The position numbers and the translations under genes were made by a program. The notes beneath the pieces are model-generated. The model was not told the DNA's origin and did no database searches. It saw only the letters and a program-made list of their open reading frames with translations. From positions 1 through 12,560 of the forward strand of contig JAHEEQ010000008.1 of assembly GCA_024640585.1 (NCBI GenBank): DNA of 12,560 bases. Direction: 5' to 3'. The stretch is from Micrococcales bacterium (lineage in GTDB: Bacteria; Actinomycetota; Actinomycetes; S36-B12; UBA5976). This document shows positions 1 through 9,187 of the stretch, piece by piece (the stretch's first letter is position 1; each line of letters opens with the position of its first letter).

Positions 1-1
1 A

Positions 2-1957
2 TCTGTTGAAGATATTTTTCGTAATGCTCAACTGGCCTTCAATAATTGGGCAAAGTTGCCACCAGAACAAAGAACTGCCCGTGCCATTCTTGATTCGTTG
101 GAATTTGATTTCTTTGAGTTGTTGGATAGCGTAACTATCGCTAGGTCACGGAAACACATTCAAAATTTCTATGACACTACTGACATTGGCAGGTTCCCAG
201 ACCGTCTAAAGCCATTGTCTTTCCATTGCCAGCTCACAGATCGCAAAGATGTGATGAGCTTTAATCAAATTTTTGAACAACTTTCAATGCTGAAATTGGC
301 TGTGTATGCGCCTATCAGCTATATCCTGCCAAGTCGTTTGAAAAAATATGAAGACTTATACGACACGCAAGTAGAGGGCGGTAAGGGCAAATTAAGACAG
401 CTGGATCGAGAAAAAAGTCTTCAGGCATTGATGACTACTAACTTGCTTAAGCGACTTGAAAGCTCCGTAGATGCATTCCGTTTAACACTTTCAGGTCTCC
501 GTGATAGTCATAAGAAGACGCTTGAGAAAATTGAAGAGTTCAACAAAAGCGGTAAATCTATTTCAGTTAAAGACTGGACAGATGACGTTGAGGAGCTAGA
601 AGCAGATGAGGATGACTTGCCAGAGTCAGATGCTAATGAGATTGGCGGTAAGGTAAAGATCAACCTTGCTGATATGGATTTGCCATCATGGTCGCATGAA
701 CTACGCACAGACTTAGAAATTATTGATGCGTTGCTACAGTCAATGCGTAAGATTACACCTGATGCAGATGCGAAGTTGCAGCACCTCAAGAAATTGATTG
801 CTGACAAGATTAGTAATCCTATCAATCAAGGCAATAAGAAAGTTTTGATCTTTACTGCTTTTGCAGATACAGCTAACTACTTGTACGCAAACTTAGCAGA
901 TGACTTGCTGAAGAACAGTGGATTGCACTCAGGTAGGGTTACAGGCAAGGATACGCCCAAATCAACAATTGGCAAGAGTTACGACTTCCAAGAATTACTG
1001 ACGCTCTTTTCACCAAGATCAAAAGAGAAAGCGATTGTTCTGCCAAAAGAGTCTGCTGAGCTAGATGTATTGATTGGCACAGATTGCATTTCAGAAGGTC
1101 AAAACCTTCAAGACTGTGACTACTTAGTGAACTATGACATTCACTGGAATCCTGTACGTATCATCCAACGTTTTGGGCGTGTTGATCGTATTGGCTCTCA
1201 AAACGCAGCTATCCAACTTGTGAACTACTGGCCTGACATCTCGTTGGATGAGTACATCAACCTAAAAGAGCGTGTTGAAAGCCGCATGATGATTGCGGAC
1301 GTAACGGCTACGGGTGACGACAACGTGCTAAGTTCTCAGGCAAACGATGTTGCTTATCGCAAGGAGCAATTACGTAAGCTACAAGAAGAAGTGATAGAGC
1401 TTGAAGATTTGAAGACGGGCATATCCATCACAGACCTTGGTTTGAATGATTTCAGAATGGACTTGCTGAACTACGTCAAAGCAAATGGCGATCTCGCAGC
1501 ATTGCCAAATGGTATGCATACCGTTATTCCAGCCAAACCTGATCAGGGTTTGCCTGCTGGAGCAATATTCACGCTACGAAATCGTAATGATGGAGTGAAC
1601 GTGAATCAGTACAACAGGTTGCATCCCTACTACCTTGTGTACGTTGATGTAGATGGCAATGTAGTTGCTAACCATACTGAAGTTAAGCCTTTGCTTGACT
1701 TGGTGCGAGCTAACTGCAAAGGGCAGTCAGAACCGCTGCTTGAAGTGTGTAAGCAATTCAACAAAGAAACTGCTGATGGTAGAAAAATGGGTCTTTACTC
1801 AGAGCTGCTAAGTTCAGCCATCAAGAGCATGATTGATGTGAAAGAAGAAAAGGATTTGGATAGCTTGTTCACGTCAGGTAAAACAACAGCCCTTGTGAAT
1901 GCTATTGCTGGCATTGATGAGTTTGAGCTTGTTGCGTTCATTGTGGTGCAAGGCTAG
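2..1957 (+). CDS. Superfamily 2 helicase-related protein, C-terminal part (5' end outside window)
   Basis: The frame is open from base 2 with no start codon that must be used, so the gene begins before the window; a TTG at 56 is an internal Leu codon, not a start. The visible 651 residues carry the second RecA-like domain of an SF2 helicase. Motif IV-like KVLIFTAFADT lies near nt 838. The motif V region DVLIGTDCISEGQNLQ starts at 1064, and motif VI-like QRFGRVDRIGSQ follows near 1168-1203. An acidic linker (DVEELEADEDDLPESD, about nt 586-633) precedes this lobe. Motifs I and II are upstream and unseen. The RapA/SNF2-like 'GRVDRIGSQ' signature suggests DNA translocation or remodelling rather than classical unwinding. 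It stops 2 bases before the DUF4391 gene and leads the operon, so it is probably an accessory subunit of the neighbouring restriction system. The helicase call is secure; the role is inferred. Confidence 0.88.
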   Translation, partial: SVEDIFRNAQLAFNNWAKLPPEQRTARAILDSLEFDFFELLDSVTIARSRKHIQNFYDTTDIGRFPDRLKPLSFHCQLTDRKDVMSFNQIFEQLSMLKLAVYAPISYILPSRLKKYEDLYDTQVEGGKGKLRQLDREKSLQALMTTNLLKRLESSVDAFRLTLSGLRDSHKKTLEKIEEFNKSGKSISVKDWTDDVEELEADEDDLPESDANEIGGKVKINLADMDLPSWSHELRTDLEIIDALLQSMRKITPDADAKLQHLKKLIADKISNPINQGNKKVLIFTAFADTANYLYANLADDLLKNSGLHSGRVTGKDTPKSTIGKSYDFQELLTLFSPRSKEKAIVLPKESAELDVLIGTDCISEGQNLQDCDYLVNYDIHWNPVRIIQRFGRVDRIGSQNAAIQLVNYWPDISLDEYINLKERVESRMMIADVTATGDDNVLSSQANDVAYRKEQLRKLQEEVIELEDLKTGISITDLGLNDFRMDLLNYVKANGDLAALPNGMHTVIPAKPDQGLPAGAIFTLRNRNDGVNVNQYNRLHPYYLVYVDVDGNVVANHTEVKPLLDLVRANCKGQSEPLLEVCKQFNKETADGRKMGLYSELLSSAIKSMIDVKEEKDLDSLFTSGKTTALVNAIAGIDEFELVAFIVVQG

Positions 1958-1959
1958 CT

Positions 1960-2619
1960 ATGAGTGCGGTTTTGTTTGATTATCCTAAAAACGCATTCTT
2001 TGGTAAGACCATTCCAAAGACTAAGTTTTATGAGCACGGAAACGTATCAAACAAGCTCAAAGATTTGTTTGTTAAACAAGTTGATCAGATTACATGGCTG
2101 TACAAGCTAGCGCCTGAAACAATCAACGTTCAGTCTACAAAAGATGTGCCAGAGATTCAGGTATTTGAAATTGCTTTGAAGGGTGATGAAATAAGCGAAG
2201 ATGTTTTGCATTGCATTGATAAGGCAGTGCAATTTCCAATCATCTTTGAAATCAAATCTGAATCAGGCATAAGAACTGTATGCGCCTTAAAAACAAGATT
2301 AATCGCTGATGGTTGGAAAATAAGTTACTACATGCAATCTAGCATCTGCTCAAACGATGCTGAGCGAATTCCATTGGACATTAGCTTGAGCTTAAATGCC
2401 GTCTATGAACAAATTATTCGTGCAGTTTCTGTGACCAAGGAACAGCAAGGCGAATCTTTAGAGGATTATGTTGAGCGTGGTGCGGCCATCAAGTCCAAGA
2501 CTATATTAATTGATGGGTTGAAAAAGAAAGTTCAAACAGAGAAACAATTCAATAAAAAAATAGAGTTGAATTCAAAGCTGCGTATTATGGTTGAAGAGCT
2601 CAACCACTTGCTTGGTTAA
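1960..2619 (+). CDS. DUF4391 domain-containing protein
   Basis: A 219-residue cytosolic protein with no membrane segment or signal peptide. I recognise the overall DUF4391 pattern: N-terminal FDYPKNAFFGKTIPK, then an invariant-looking ITWLYKLAPETIN (about residues 44-56), a central beta-rich part with VFEIAL and FPIIFEI, and a lysine-rich helical C terminus ending VEELNHLLG. The family has no assigned biochemical activity known to me. In genomes it typically sits between a helicase-related gene and a type III-like methyltransferase, as here. The ATG lies 2 bases after the helicase stop, with AAGG (1950-1953) six bases upstream, so the two genes are very probably translationally coupled. The most reasonable inference is a small structural or adaptor subunit bridging the helicase and Mod/Res; no catalytic motif is visible. 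Confidence 0.85.
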   Translation: MSAVLFDYPKNAFFGKTIPKTKFYEHGNVSNKLKDLFVKQVDQITWLYKLAPETINVQSTKDVPEIQVFEIALKGDEISEDVLHCIDKAVQFPIIFEIKSESGIRTVCALKTRLIADGWKISYYMQSSICSNDAERIPLDISLSLNAVYEQIIRAVSVTKEQQGESLEDYVERGAAIKSKTILIDGLKKKVQTEKQFNKKIELNSKLRIMVEELNHLLG

Positions 2620-2629
2620 AAGGTTAAAA

Positions 2630-4543
2630 ATGGAAAAAATGAAAATGCATTCAATTGATATGGCAAAAGAACATGTGGATCGAATCCGCGATTTATTTCC
2701 TAGTTGTGTAGTTGAATCTAGGGGTGGGAGTGGAGAACTGTATCATCGCGTTGATTTTGAATTGCTGAAACAAGAGTTATCGTTAATCGCTACAGATGAT
2801 TCTAAAGAAAGGTATGCACTTAATTGGCCTGGTAAAAGAGATGCTTTATTGCTTTCTAATTCTCCAATTAATAAAACATTGCGTCCAGTAATTGATGAGA
2901 GCATTGATTTTTCTTCAACTAAAAATATTTTTATTGAAGGTGACAATCTTGAGGTTTTGAAGCTATTACAAGAATCGTACCTTAGTAAAGTAAAAATGAT
3001 CTATATAGATCCGCCATATAACACTGGCAATGATTTTGTATATAAGGATGATTTTGCAACGGCATCTCATGAATTCTTCAAAAAATCAGAGCAATTAGAT
3101 GGAGATGGGAATCGTTTAGTTTCCAATACTGAATCTAATGGCAGGTTTCATTCTGATTGGTTGAGTATGATTTATTCGCGTCTCAGGCTTGCAAGAAACC
3201 TTCTCAGGAATGATGGTGTCATATTCATTTCTATTGATGATAATGAGCAGGCAAATCTAAAGAAAGTTTGCGATGAAATATTTGGTGAAAGTAATTTCAT
3301 CAGCGTAATTGCAAAAAAATCAAAACTAACGAGTAATAGTGGTGAATTCTTCTCCCCATCTCATGAGTACATATTGGCATATGCAAGGTCTATAGATGAT
3401 TTAGCAGGGTTCAATGATCAAGAATCCCAAGAGGATGAAGACTACATTAAGCTATTTAAATTTGAAGATTCGTATAGCAAATATAATATTGTTGGACTTT
3501 ATCAACCTTCTTTGACACTGGAGCGTAGTAGGAATGCTCGTTATTTTATTGAATGTCCTGATGGTTCTAAATGCATTCCACCTGAAAATAAAAGATGGAG
3601 AGTAATTGAACCCTCTTTCCATGAAATGGTTGCGAAGGATTTGGTGGTGTTTAAAGAAACTAAAACTTCGCCTCTTATTGATGATCATGGAAATCAGTCT
3701 AAATGGAATATATATACAAAAATTTATTTAAAAGATCGCCTTGTAACAGGTATGAGGCCAGTAACTTTTCTTGATAGGTATCCAAATTCTGAAGCGTCAA
3801 AGGATTTAATAAAATTAGGAATACCATTTGACTTTTCAAAGCCAAAGAACTTAATAAGTTGGCTGCAAAAAATTTGCGGAGTAAATGACAACGATATTGT
3901 CATGGATTTCTTTGCAGGTTCAGGATCTACAGCACATTCCGTTATGCAATTAAATGCAGAAACAGGCGGTTCGCGACGTTTCATACTAGTACAGATGCCT
4001 GAACTTTGTTCAGAGAAGAGTGATGCGTATAAGGCTGGGTTTAAGTACATAACTGATATTTGTAAAGAGCGTATGCGCAGAGCGGGCCATGAGATATCGA
4101 ATTCTTCTCCGCTTTTAGGATGGAATAAAGATGTTGGGTTTCGCGTCTTGAGGGTTGATACTACAAATTTGACAGATGTTTATTACAACCCTGACGCAGT
4201 CTCCCAAGACCTATTGAGCGATCAGGCAGACAACGTTAAGGCAGATAGAACGCCTGAAGACTTGTTGTTCCAAGTGCTCCTTGATTGGGGCGTTGACCTG
4301 TCATTGCCAATTCAAAAGGAATCCATTCATGGCAAAGATGTTTATTTCGTAGATCAGAACGCATTAGCCGCCTGCTTTGATAGCAGTGGTGGTGTTGATG
4401 AAGAGTTTGTGAAAGAGCTAGCAAAGAAACAACCATTGCGTGTTGTGTTCCGTGATGCTGGATTCAAGTCAGACAGCGTGAAGATCAACGTGGAGCAAAT
4501 CTTCAAACTGGTTTCACCAAGCACTGAAGTTAAGTGCATCTAA
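2630..4543 (+). CDS. Site-specific DNA adenine methyltransferase, type III Mod-like
   Basis: A predicted N6-adenine methyltransferase and specificity subunit of a type III-like restriction-modification system, 637 residues, a usual Mod length. The catalytic motif IV, DPPYNTG, is at residues 127-133, just after FIEGDNLEVLKLL. The SAM-binding motif I, DFFAGSGST, is at 426-434. This order (catalytic first, then SAM) defines the beta class. The stretch between them, about residues 190-400, should hold the target-recognition domain, which would set the sequence specificity of the whole complex. I chose ATG 2630 because AAAAGG (2618-2623) sits six bases upstream; an in-frame TTG at 2591 inside the DUF4391 gene lacks such a site. 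The stop is 9 bases before res. The portion from about 2640 to 4150 is clearly more AT-rich than the gene's 3' end and uses AUA isoleucine codons (for example 3371 and 3392), which suggests exchange of the specificity part. Confidence 0.94.
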   Translation: MEKMKMHSIDMAKEHVDRIRDLFPSCVVESRGGSGELYHRVDFELLKQELSLIATDDSKERYALNWPGKRDALLLSNSPINKTLRPVIDESIDFSSTKNIFIEGDNLEVLKLLQESYLSKVKMIYIDPPYNTGNDFVYKDDFATASHEFFKKSEQLDGDGNRLVSNTESNGRFHSDWLSMIYSRLRLARNLLRNDGVIFISIDDNEQANLKKVCDEIFGESNFISVIAKKSKLTSNSGEFFSPSHEYILAYARSIDDLAGFNDQESQEDEDYIKLFKFEDSYSKYNIVGLYQPSLTLERSRNARYFIECPDGSKCIPPENKRWRVIEPSFHEMVAKDLVVFKETKTSPLIDDHGNQSKWNIYTKIYLKDRLVTGMRPVTFLDRYPNSEASKDLIKLGIPFDFSKPKNLISWLQKICGVNDNDIVMDFFAGSGSTAHSVMQLNAETGGSRRFILVQMPELCSEKSDAYKAGFKYITDICKERMRRAGHEISNSSPLLGWNKDVGFRVLRVDTTNLTDVYYNPDAVSQDLLSDQADNVKADRTPEDLLFQVLLDWGVDLSLPIQKESIHGKDVYFVDQNALAACFDSSGGVDEEFVKELAKKQPLRVVFRDAGFKSDSVKINVEQIFKLVSPSTEVKCI

Positions 4544-4552
4544 GGCCAGACT

Positions 4553-7500
4553 ATGAAGCTCAAGTTCAAAGTCCAGCAATACCAATCACAAGCAGTACAG
4601 GCTGTTACGGACTGCTTTGCAGGCCAATCACCTACAAGTGCTGTTCAGTATCGTGTTGACCCTGGCAAGGCAAGCAATGCTACTGAAGCCATGTTTGATG
4701 CTGGTTTTAGAAACTCAGATTTCACTATCAGCAACAGCAAGATTTTTGAAAATATTGCACAAGTGCAGCGTAGTCAGAACTTGCCTGTTTCCGCAAACTT
4801 AGTCAGCACAAAGGTATGCCATGTAAACCTTGATGTTGAGATGGAAACGGGTACAGGTAAAACTTACTGCTACATCAAGACAATGTTTGAGCTTAACAAG
4901 CTGTATGGGTGGAGCAAGTTCATCATTGTTGTGCCAAGTATTGCAATCCGCGAAGGTGTTTACAAGTCACTTCAGATCACGGCTGATCACTTCCTTGAAA
5001 GCTATGGGAAGAAGGCTCGCTTTTTTATCTACAACTCAAAGCAGTTGCATAACCTTGAAAGCTACTCCTCAGACGCAGGAATCAATATCATGGTTATTAA
5101 CGTTCAAGCCTTCAATGCGACTGGCAAGGATGCACGTAGGATTTATGAGGAACTTGATGATTTCCAGTCGCGTAGACCTATTGATGTGATTAAAGGCAAT
5201 AAGCCAATCATGATCTTGGACGAGCCACAGAAGATGGAAGGCGCAAAGACGCTAGATTCTTTGAAGGAATTTAACCCACTGTTCATGCTGCGCTACTCTG
5301 CTACACATAAGACTACGCATAACAAGATTCATCGCCTTGACGCACTGGATGCGTACAACCAAAAGCTGGTGAAGAAAATTGCTGTACGTGGTATTTCTGT
5401 CAAAGGCTTGTCAGGCACTAACAGCTATCTTTACCTTGAAGGAATTCAGGTCAGTGCTAGCAAGCCACCTGAAGCTCGTATTGAATTTGAGGTCAAGCAG
5501 AACAATGGCAACAAGCGAGTGATTCGCAAGCTCTCAAAGGGGCAAAATCTCTATGACGAATCAAATGGCATGGAGCAGTACCGTGATGGCTACGTTATTG
5601 CGGACATAAACGCAAACACTGACACTGTTAGCTTCACGAATGGTATTGAGCTTGTTGCAGGGGAAGCTGTTGGTGACGTGAATGAATTGTCATTGCGCCG
5701 CATCCAAATCCGTGAAGCAATCAAAGCACACTTTGAAAAAGAGCAGGTCTTATTCAAGCAAGGCATCAAGGTGCTTAGCCTTTTCTTTATTGATGAGGTT
5801 GTGAAGTACCGTGATTACAGCCAAGATGATGAGCAAGGTGAATACGCACGTATTTTTGAGGAAGAGTACAACAACGCTTTGAACGAAGTCCTCACATTAG
5901 AAGATACGACTTACAACAAATACTTGCGTGGCATACAGGCTAGCCAGACGCACAGTGGTTACTTCTCAATTGATAAGAAGACCAAACGCCTTGTTAATCC
6001 TGAAACTGGTAAAAAATCTACTGAAACAGATGATGTGGATGCGTATGACTTGATCCTGAAAGACAAGGAGCGTTTGCTCTCGTTTGCAGAACCAGTGCGC
6101 TTTATATTTTCACACTCAGCTTTGCGGGAAGGTTGGGACAATCCAAACGTGTTTGTGATTTGCACCCTTAAGCATAGCGACAATACGATTTCACGTAGGC
6201 AAGAAGTTGGGCGTGGCCTGCGTTTGTCTGTGAATCAGCTTGGTGATCGCATGGATAATCCAGCTACAGTTCATCAAGTCAATGTGCTTACAGTTGTAGC
6301 TAGCGAAAGCTACAAAGACTTTGTAACGGCGTTACAGCGTGACATTAGCGAATCCCTTTCAGAGCGTCCAAGGGTTGCCAACGAATCCTACTTCTCAGGA
6401 AAAGTATTCAAGACAGATTCAGGCGATGTGACTGTGACACCTCAGATCGCAAAGCAAATCTACAAGTACCTAGTCAAGAACGACTACACGGATGACTTGG
6501 ATAGGATTGCTGAGAAGTATCACGAAGACAAGCGAACTGGCACAGTTGCAGAGCTTCCACCTGAGTTAAAGCCCTATGCGGAACAAGTTTTTGCACTTAT
6601 TGAAACCGTGTTTAATGATGAACAGCTACCAATGCCTGAGAATGATCGTGGCGCAAAGATCAACCCATTGAACGCTAACTTTGAGAAAAAAGAGTTCAAG
6701 GAACTTTGGAATCGCATTAACCGTAAAGCTGCTTACAGCGTTCACTTTGATAGTGCTGAGCTGATTGCCAAGTGCATAGCAACATTGGATGCTGAGATGC
6801 GTGTTACGCCTTTGCAATACACGGTGCATCGTGGTGAGCAAGCTGATACTGCTACGTATGATGATGTAAAGAGTGGTGATGCCTTCAAGCTCGTTGAGAC
6901 TGAAACAGCAAGTGAGCGTGTCTCAGCCCATTCTTCAGTCAAGTACGACCTAGTTGGCAAGATTGCTGAGGCTACGCAGCTCACTCGTGCAACTATCGTA
7001 TCAATTCTTGGTGGTATAACTAAGCCTGTGTTTGCTCAGTTCAGGACTAATCCTGAGAGCTTTATAGCTGAAAGTAGTCGTCTCATTAATGAACAAAAGG
7101 CCACCTGCATTATTGAGCATTTGGCGTATGACCCAATTGCTGAAACACACGACGTTGATATTTTCACAAGCACACAGTCCAAGCAGGATTTCTCTAAAGC
7201 TGGGGATAAGCTGAAGCGTCATATCTACGACTACGTAGTGACAGATTCCAATGTGGAGCGCAACTTCGTTAAAGAGCTGGACACAAGCGAAGAAGTGGTT
7301 GTGTACGCCAAACTGCCACGTGGCTTCCAAATACCCACACCAGTTGGTTCATACAACCCTGATTGGGCAATTTCCTTCAAACATGGTGATGTGAAGCACG
7401 TTTACTTTGTAGCTGAGACAAAGGGCTCCATGTCTTCAATGCAACTGAGTGAGATTGAAAAGTCCAAAATCAAGTGCGCTAGGAAGTTCTTTGAAGAGAT

Positions 7501-7579
7501 CAACAAGCGCATTGATGTGGATAAAGTGCGCTATGACGTAGTTGATAGCTATAGTAAATTGCGCGAATTAGTGAGCTAG
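4553..7579 (+). CDS. Type III restriction subunit Res-like: DEAD/DEAH helicase with PD-(D/E)xK nuclease
   Basis: Predicted ATP-dependent translocase and endonuclease partner of the preceding Mod, 1008 residues, close to the normal Res size. Visible motifs in order: Walker A METGTGKT (97-104), motif II DEPQKM (223-228, the DEPQ variant common in Res proteins), SAT (249-251), motif V REGWDNPN (525-532), and motif [13 protein letters not shown] (about 547-557). The C terminus carries a nuclease core, NPDWA (935-939) followed by ETKG (955-958). D937, E955 and K957 are the expected metal-binding and catalytic residues, so cleavage competence looks intact. The start ATG has AAGG at 4542-4545, overlapping the mod stop, so mod and res are probably coupled. 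The TIR gene begins 18 bases after the stop. Nothing appears frameshifted or truncated. Recognition site and actual cleavage are unknown. Confidence 0.94.
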   Translation: MKLKFKVQQYQSQAVQAVTDCFAGQSPTSAVQYRVDPGKASNATEAMFDAGFRNSDFTISNSKIFENIAQVQRSQNLPVSANLVSTKVCHVNLDVEMETGTGKTYCYIKTMFELNKLYGWSKFIIVVPSIAIREGVYKSLQITADHFLESYGKKARFFIYNSKQLHNLESYSSDAGINIMVINVQAFNATGKDARRIYEELDDFQSRRPIDVIKGNKPIMILDEPQKMEGAKTLDSLKEFNPLFMLRYSATHKTTHNKIHRLDALDAYNQKLVKKIAVRGISVKGLSGTNSYLYLEGIQVSASKPPEARIEFEVKQNNGNKRVIRKLSKGQNLYDESNGMEQYRDGYVIADINANTDTVSFTNGIELVAGEAVGDVNELSLRRIQIREAIKAHFEKEQVLFKQGIKVLSLFFIDEVVKYRDYSQDDEQGEYARIFEEEYNNALNEVLTLEDTTYNKYLRGIQASQTHSGYFSIDKKTKRLVNPETGKKSTETDDVDAYDLILKDKERLLSFAEPVRFIFSHSALREGWDNPNVFVICTLKHSDNTISRRQEVGRGLRLSVNQLGDRMDNPATVHQVNVLTVVASESYKDFVTALQRDISESLSERPRVANESYFSGKVFKTDSGDVTVTPQIAKQIYKYLVKNDYTDDLDRIAEKYHEDKRTGTVAELPPELKPYAEQVFALIETVFNDEQLPMPENDRGAKINPLNANFEKKEFKELWNRINRKAAYSVHFDSAELIAKCIATLDAEMRVTPLQYTVHRGEQADTATYDDVKSGDAFKLVETETASERVSAHSSVKYDLVGKIAEATQLTRATIVSILGGITKPVFAQFRTNPESFIAESSRLINEQKATCIIEHLAYDPIAETHDVDIFTSTQSKQDFSKAGDKLKRHIYDYVVTDSNVERNFVKELDTSEEVVVYAKLPRGFQIPTPVGSYNPDWAISFKHGDVKHVYFVAETKGSMSSMQLSEIEKSKIKCARKFFEEINKRIDVDKVRYDVVDSYSKLRELVS

Positions 7580-7597
7580 ACTTAGAAAGGGAATGAA

Positions 7598-8005
7598 ATG
7601 CCTGATCTGAAAATAAGAATGCTTTTTATAAGCCATGCATGGGAATACGATGATGGCTATAGAACAATGGTTAAATGGTTTAATGATGAACCCAATTTTT
7701 ATTGGAAAAACTCTAGCATCCCTAAAACAGATGCTTTGCCTGATAAAACTGTAACGGGTTTGAGAAAAGGTATTACTGCTCAAATCAATCCTGCGCAAGG
7801 CGTTGTTATTGTTGCTGGGATGTATGCTGCCCATAGTGGCTGGATTGAATATGAAATCAATGAAGCCAAAAGGCTGAATAAAGTGATCATTGGAGTAAGG
7901 CCTTGGGGTAGTGAACGCATGCCTCAAGTAGTTCAAGATGCTGCACATATCGTTGTTGGCTGGAATAGTGCTAGCGTAATAAGTGCAATTAGATCCAAGA
8001 TCTGA
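7598..8005 (+). CDS. ThsB-like TIR domain protein (MTH538/DUF1863 type)
   Basis: A compact single-domain TIR protein of 135 residues. It opens with strand A, MLFISHAW (8-15), typical of the MTH538/ThsB-like branch. It ends its core with WIEYEINEAKRLNKVIIGV (82-100), where E86 in the YEI context aligns by eye with the catalytic glutamate position of Thoeris ThsB (WVRYEI). ThsB-type TIR enzymes convert NAD+ into a cyclic ADP-ribose-type signal on phage sensing; that this one does so is inference. There is no signal peptide or membrane segment. ATG 7598 has a good AAAGGG (7587-7592) five bases upstream. The gene lies 18 bases after res and 10 bases before a SLATT-type membrane gene, so it is most likely the signal-making half of a two-gene abortive module carried on the restriction operon. 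Confidence 0.88.
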   Translation: MPDLKIRMLFISHAWEYDDGYRTMVKWFNDEPNFYWKNSSIPKTDALPDKTVTGLRKGITAQINPAQGVVIVAGMYAAHSGWIEYEINEAKRLNKVIIGVRPWGSERMPQVVQDAAHIVVGWNSASVISAIRSKI

Positions 8006-8015
8006 GGGAGTTGCT

Positions 8016-8876
8016 TTGTTTAGTAGCGGTGACTATCCTGCGATATATCAAGCGGCTTCTACGCTTGCTGCTAATTCGCAAAATGCATATTTCCGATCAC
8101 TTATTGGGCATTTAGTTCTTCTTGCTATTGCGGCAATTCTTTCCATGTGCGAAGCAAGTAAGACATCAGCAATTATTCAAGCATTAGCACTTCTTGGAGC
8201 ACTTTCATTTGCACTACATTTGTACTTGGTTAGGCCTGAGAAAAATTGGTATTCAGCTAGAGCGATTGCGGAATCTATAAAAACGTTAACTTGGCGTTAT
8301 GTAACTAAGTCTGAGCCTTTTGATGGTAGTGATGATGTGGATCGTAAACATCTAACGGAGAAGTTGCAGTCAGTACTTGAACAAAATACAGCCATTGCAG
8401 GTTTGCTGACTACGCATCTTAGTGGCGCACAGATTACGCAAAAAATGGCTTTGATTAGGGGCTATTCAACAAGCGATCGTCTAAAAGTGTATGTAAAAAA
8501 TAGAGTGATCGATCAGCAGAATTGGTATGCGGATAATGCATCAAAAAGTATGGCTAACGCCGATACTTACTACAAAATTCTGATTGGCACTATTTGTTTA
8601 GCCATCATATGTGCAGTTATGAAAGTTGCTTTTCTTACTTTATTGCTGCCTGTCGATGTGCTGGTTACTGTGGCAGCTGGGTTGCTGGCTTGGATACAAG
8701 CTAAAAGATATCAAGAATTGTCAGCTTCTTACGCCTTAGCCGCACATGAAATTGGCTTTATTCGTGAACAGGCGGGTGCTGTTGTAACTGACAAAGAATT
8801 ATCTGATTTTGTGGGCGATTCTGAAAATGCATTTTCGCGTGAACATACTCAGTGGATTGCAAGAAAAGATCACTAA
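8016..8876 (+). CDS. SLATT/DUF4231-type four-TM membrane protein, predicted pore-forming effector
   Basis: A 286-residue membrane protein with two hydrophobic hairpins: about residues 28-44 and 51-72, then about 188-206 and 207-228. Soluble stretches lie between and after them. The sequence resembles tandem SLATT units. The N-terminal half has GDYPAIYQAA before TM1 and NWYSARAIAESIKTLTWRY after TM2. The C-terminal half has YVKNRVIDQQNWY before TM3 and AAHEIGFIREQAG then FSREHTQWIAR after TM4. SLATT proteins were predicted computationally as membrane effectors of nucleotide-signalling conflict systems. No SLOG or Macro sensor domain is visible, so any ligand binding would be through the SLATT units themselves. 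I prefer the TTG start at 8016 because GAGGGAG (8004-8010) sits five bases upstream. The longer GTG start at 7983 would overlap the TIR gene and lacks a clear ribosome-binding site. It is the last gene of the operon. Confidence 0.82.
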   Translation: MFSSGDYPAIYQAASTLAANSQNAYFRSLIGHLVLLAIAAILSMCEASKTSAIIQALALLGALSFALHLYLVRPEKNWYSARAIAESIKTLTWRYVTKSEPFDGSDDVDRKHLTEKLQSVLEQNTAIAGLLTTHLSGAQITQKMALIRGYSTSDRLKVYVKNRVIDQQNWYADNASKSMANADTYYKILIGTICLAIICAVMKVAFLTLLLPVDVLVTVAAGLLAWIQAKRYQELSASYALAAHEIGFIREQAGAVVTDKELSDFVGDSENAFSREHTQWIARKDH

Positions 8877-8934
8877 TTATTACCATCACTAGGGTTAAAC
8901 TTTTCAATTGGACTTACAGCGGGGTCTGATCTAG

Positions 8935-8967
8935 CGTCAAATAATTTGACGTTCCAAACTGTCAAAT
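8935..8967. repeat. 17-bp palindrome plus a third GTCAAAT half-site
   Basis: Bases 8935-8951 read as 8-bp arms CGTCAAAT and ATTTGACG around a single A. A third GTCAAAT follows at 8961-8967. The one-base centre makes it a poor hairpin and a better candidate for a dimeric DNA-binding protein's operator. No T-run follows, so it is not a normal intrinsic terminator. Its binding partner is unknown. Confidence 0.5.
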
Positions 8968-9187
8968 TCACCTAATTCCCACATCCCCAGCTTAGAGCCC
9001 TCGCTCGCTAGATTATCTGGCGTGTGGCACTCAAACCTATATTTTGAATCAAAAATGCGGTGTTATTGCAATTTATGTCTTTCTTGAAACTTCGCTTTTG
9101 ATTGAATTGACAGGCATAGTGATATTGAATGGTTAGTCTTGTTTCTTGAATTTGTTCTATGTATGTTTGATAGACGTGTGAATATAA

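Noticed and set aside
2591..2629. An in-frame TTG start for mod inside the DUF4391 gene.
   Set aside because: It has no ribosome-binding site, while ATG 2630 has AAAAGG at ideal spacing and begins a normal Mod N terminus.
7568..7948. A 126-codon minus-strand frame opposite the TIR gene.
   Set aside because: It mirrors the well-supported TIR gene and has no recognisable motif or ribosome-binding context; the same applies to other opposite-strand frames over mod and res.
7983..8015. A GTG start adding 11 residues to the SLATT protein and overlapping the TIR gene.
   Set aside because: GAGGGAG at 8004-8010 points to TTG 8016; the extra residues MQLDPRSEGVA look like the TIR gene's end read in another frame. 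The longer form cannot be fully excluded.
8935..8951. The palindrome considered as the transcription terminator of the defence operon.
   Set aside because: The loop would be one base, the stem is AT-rich and no U-tract follows.
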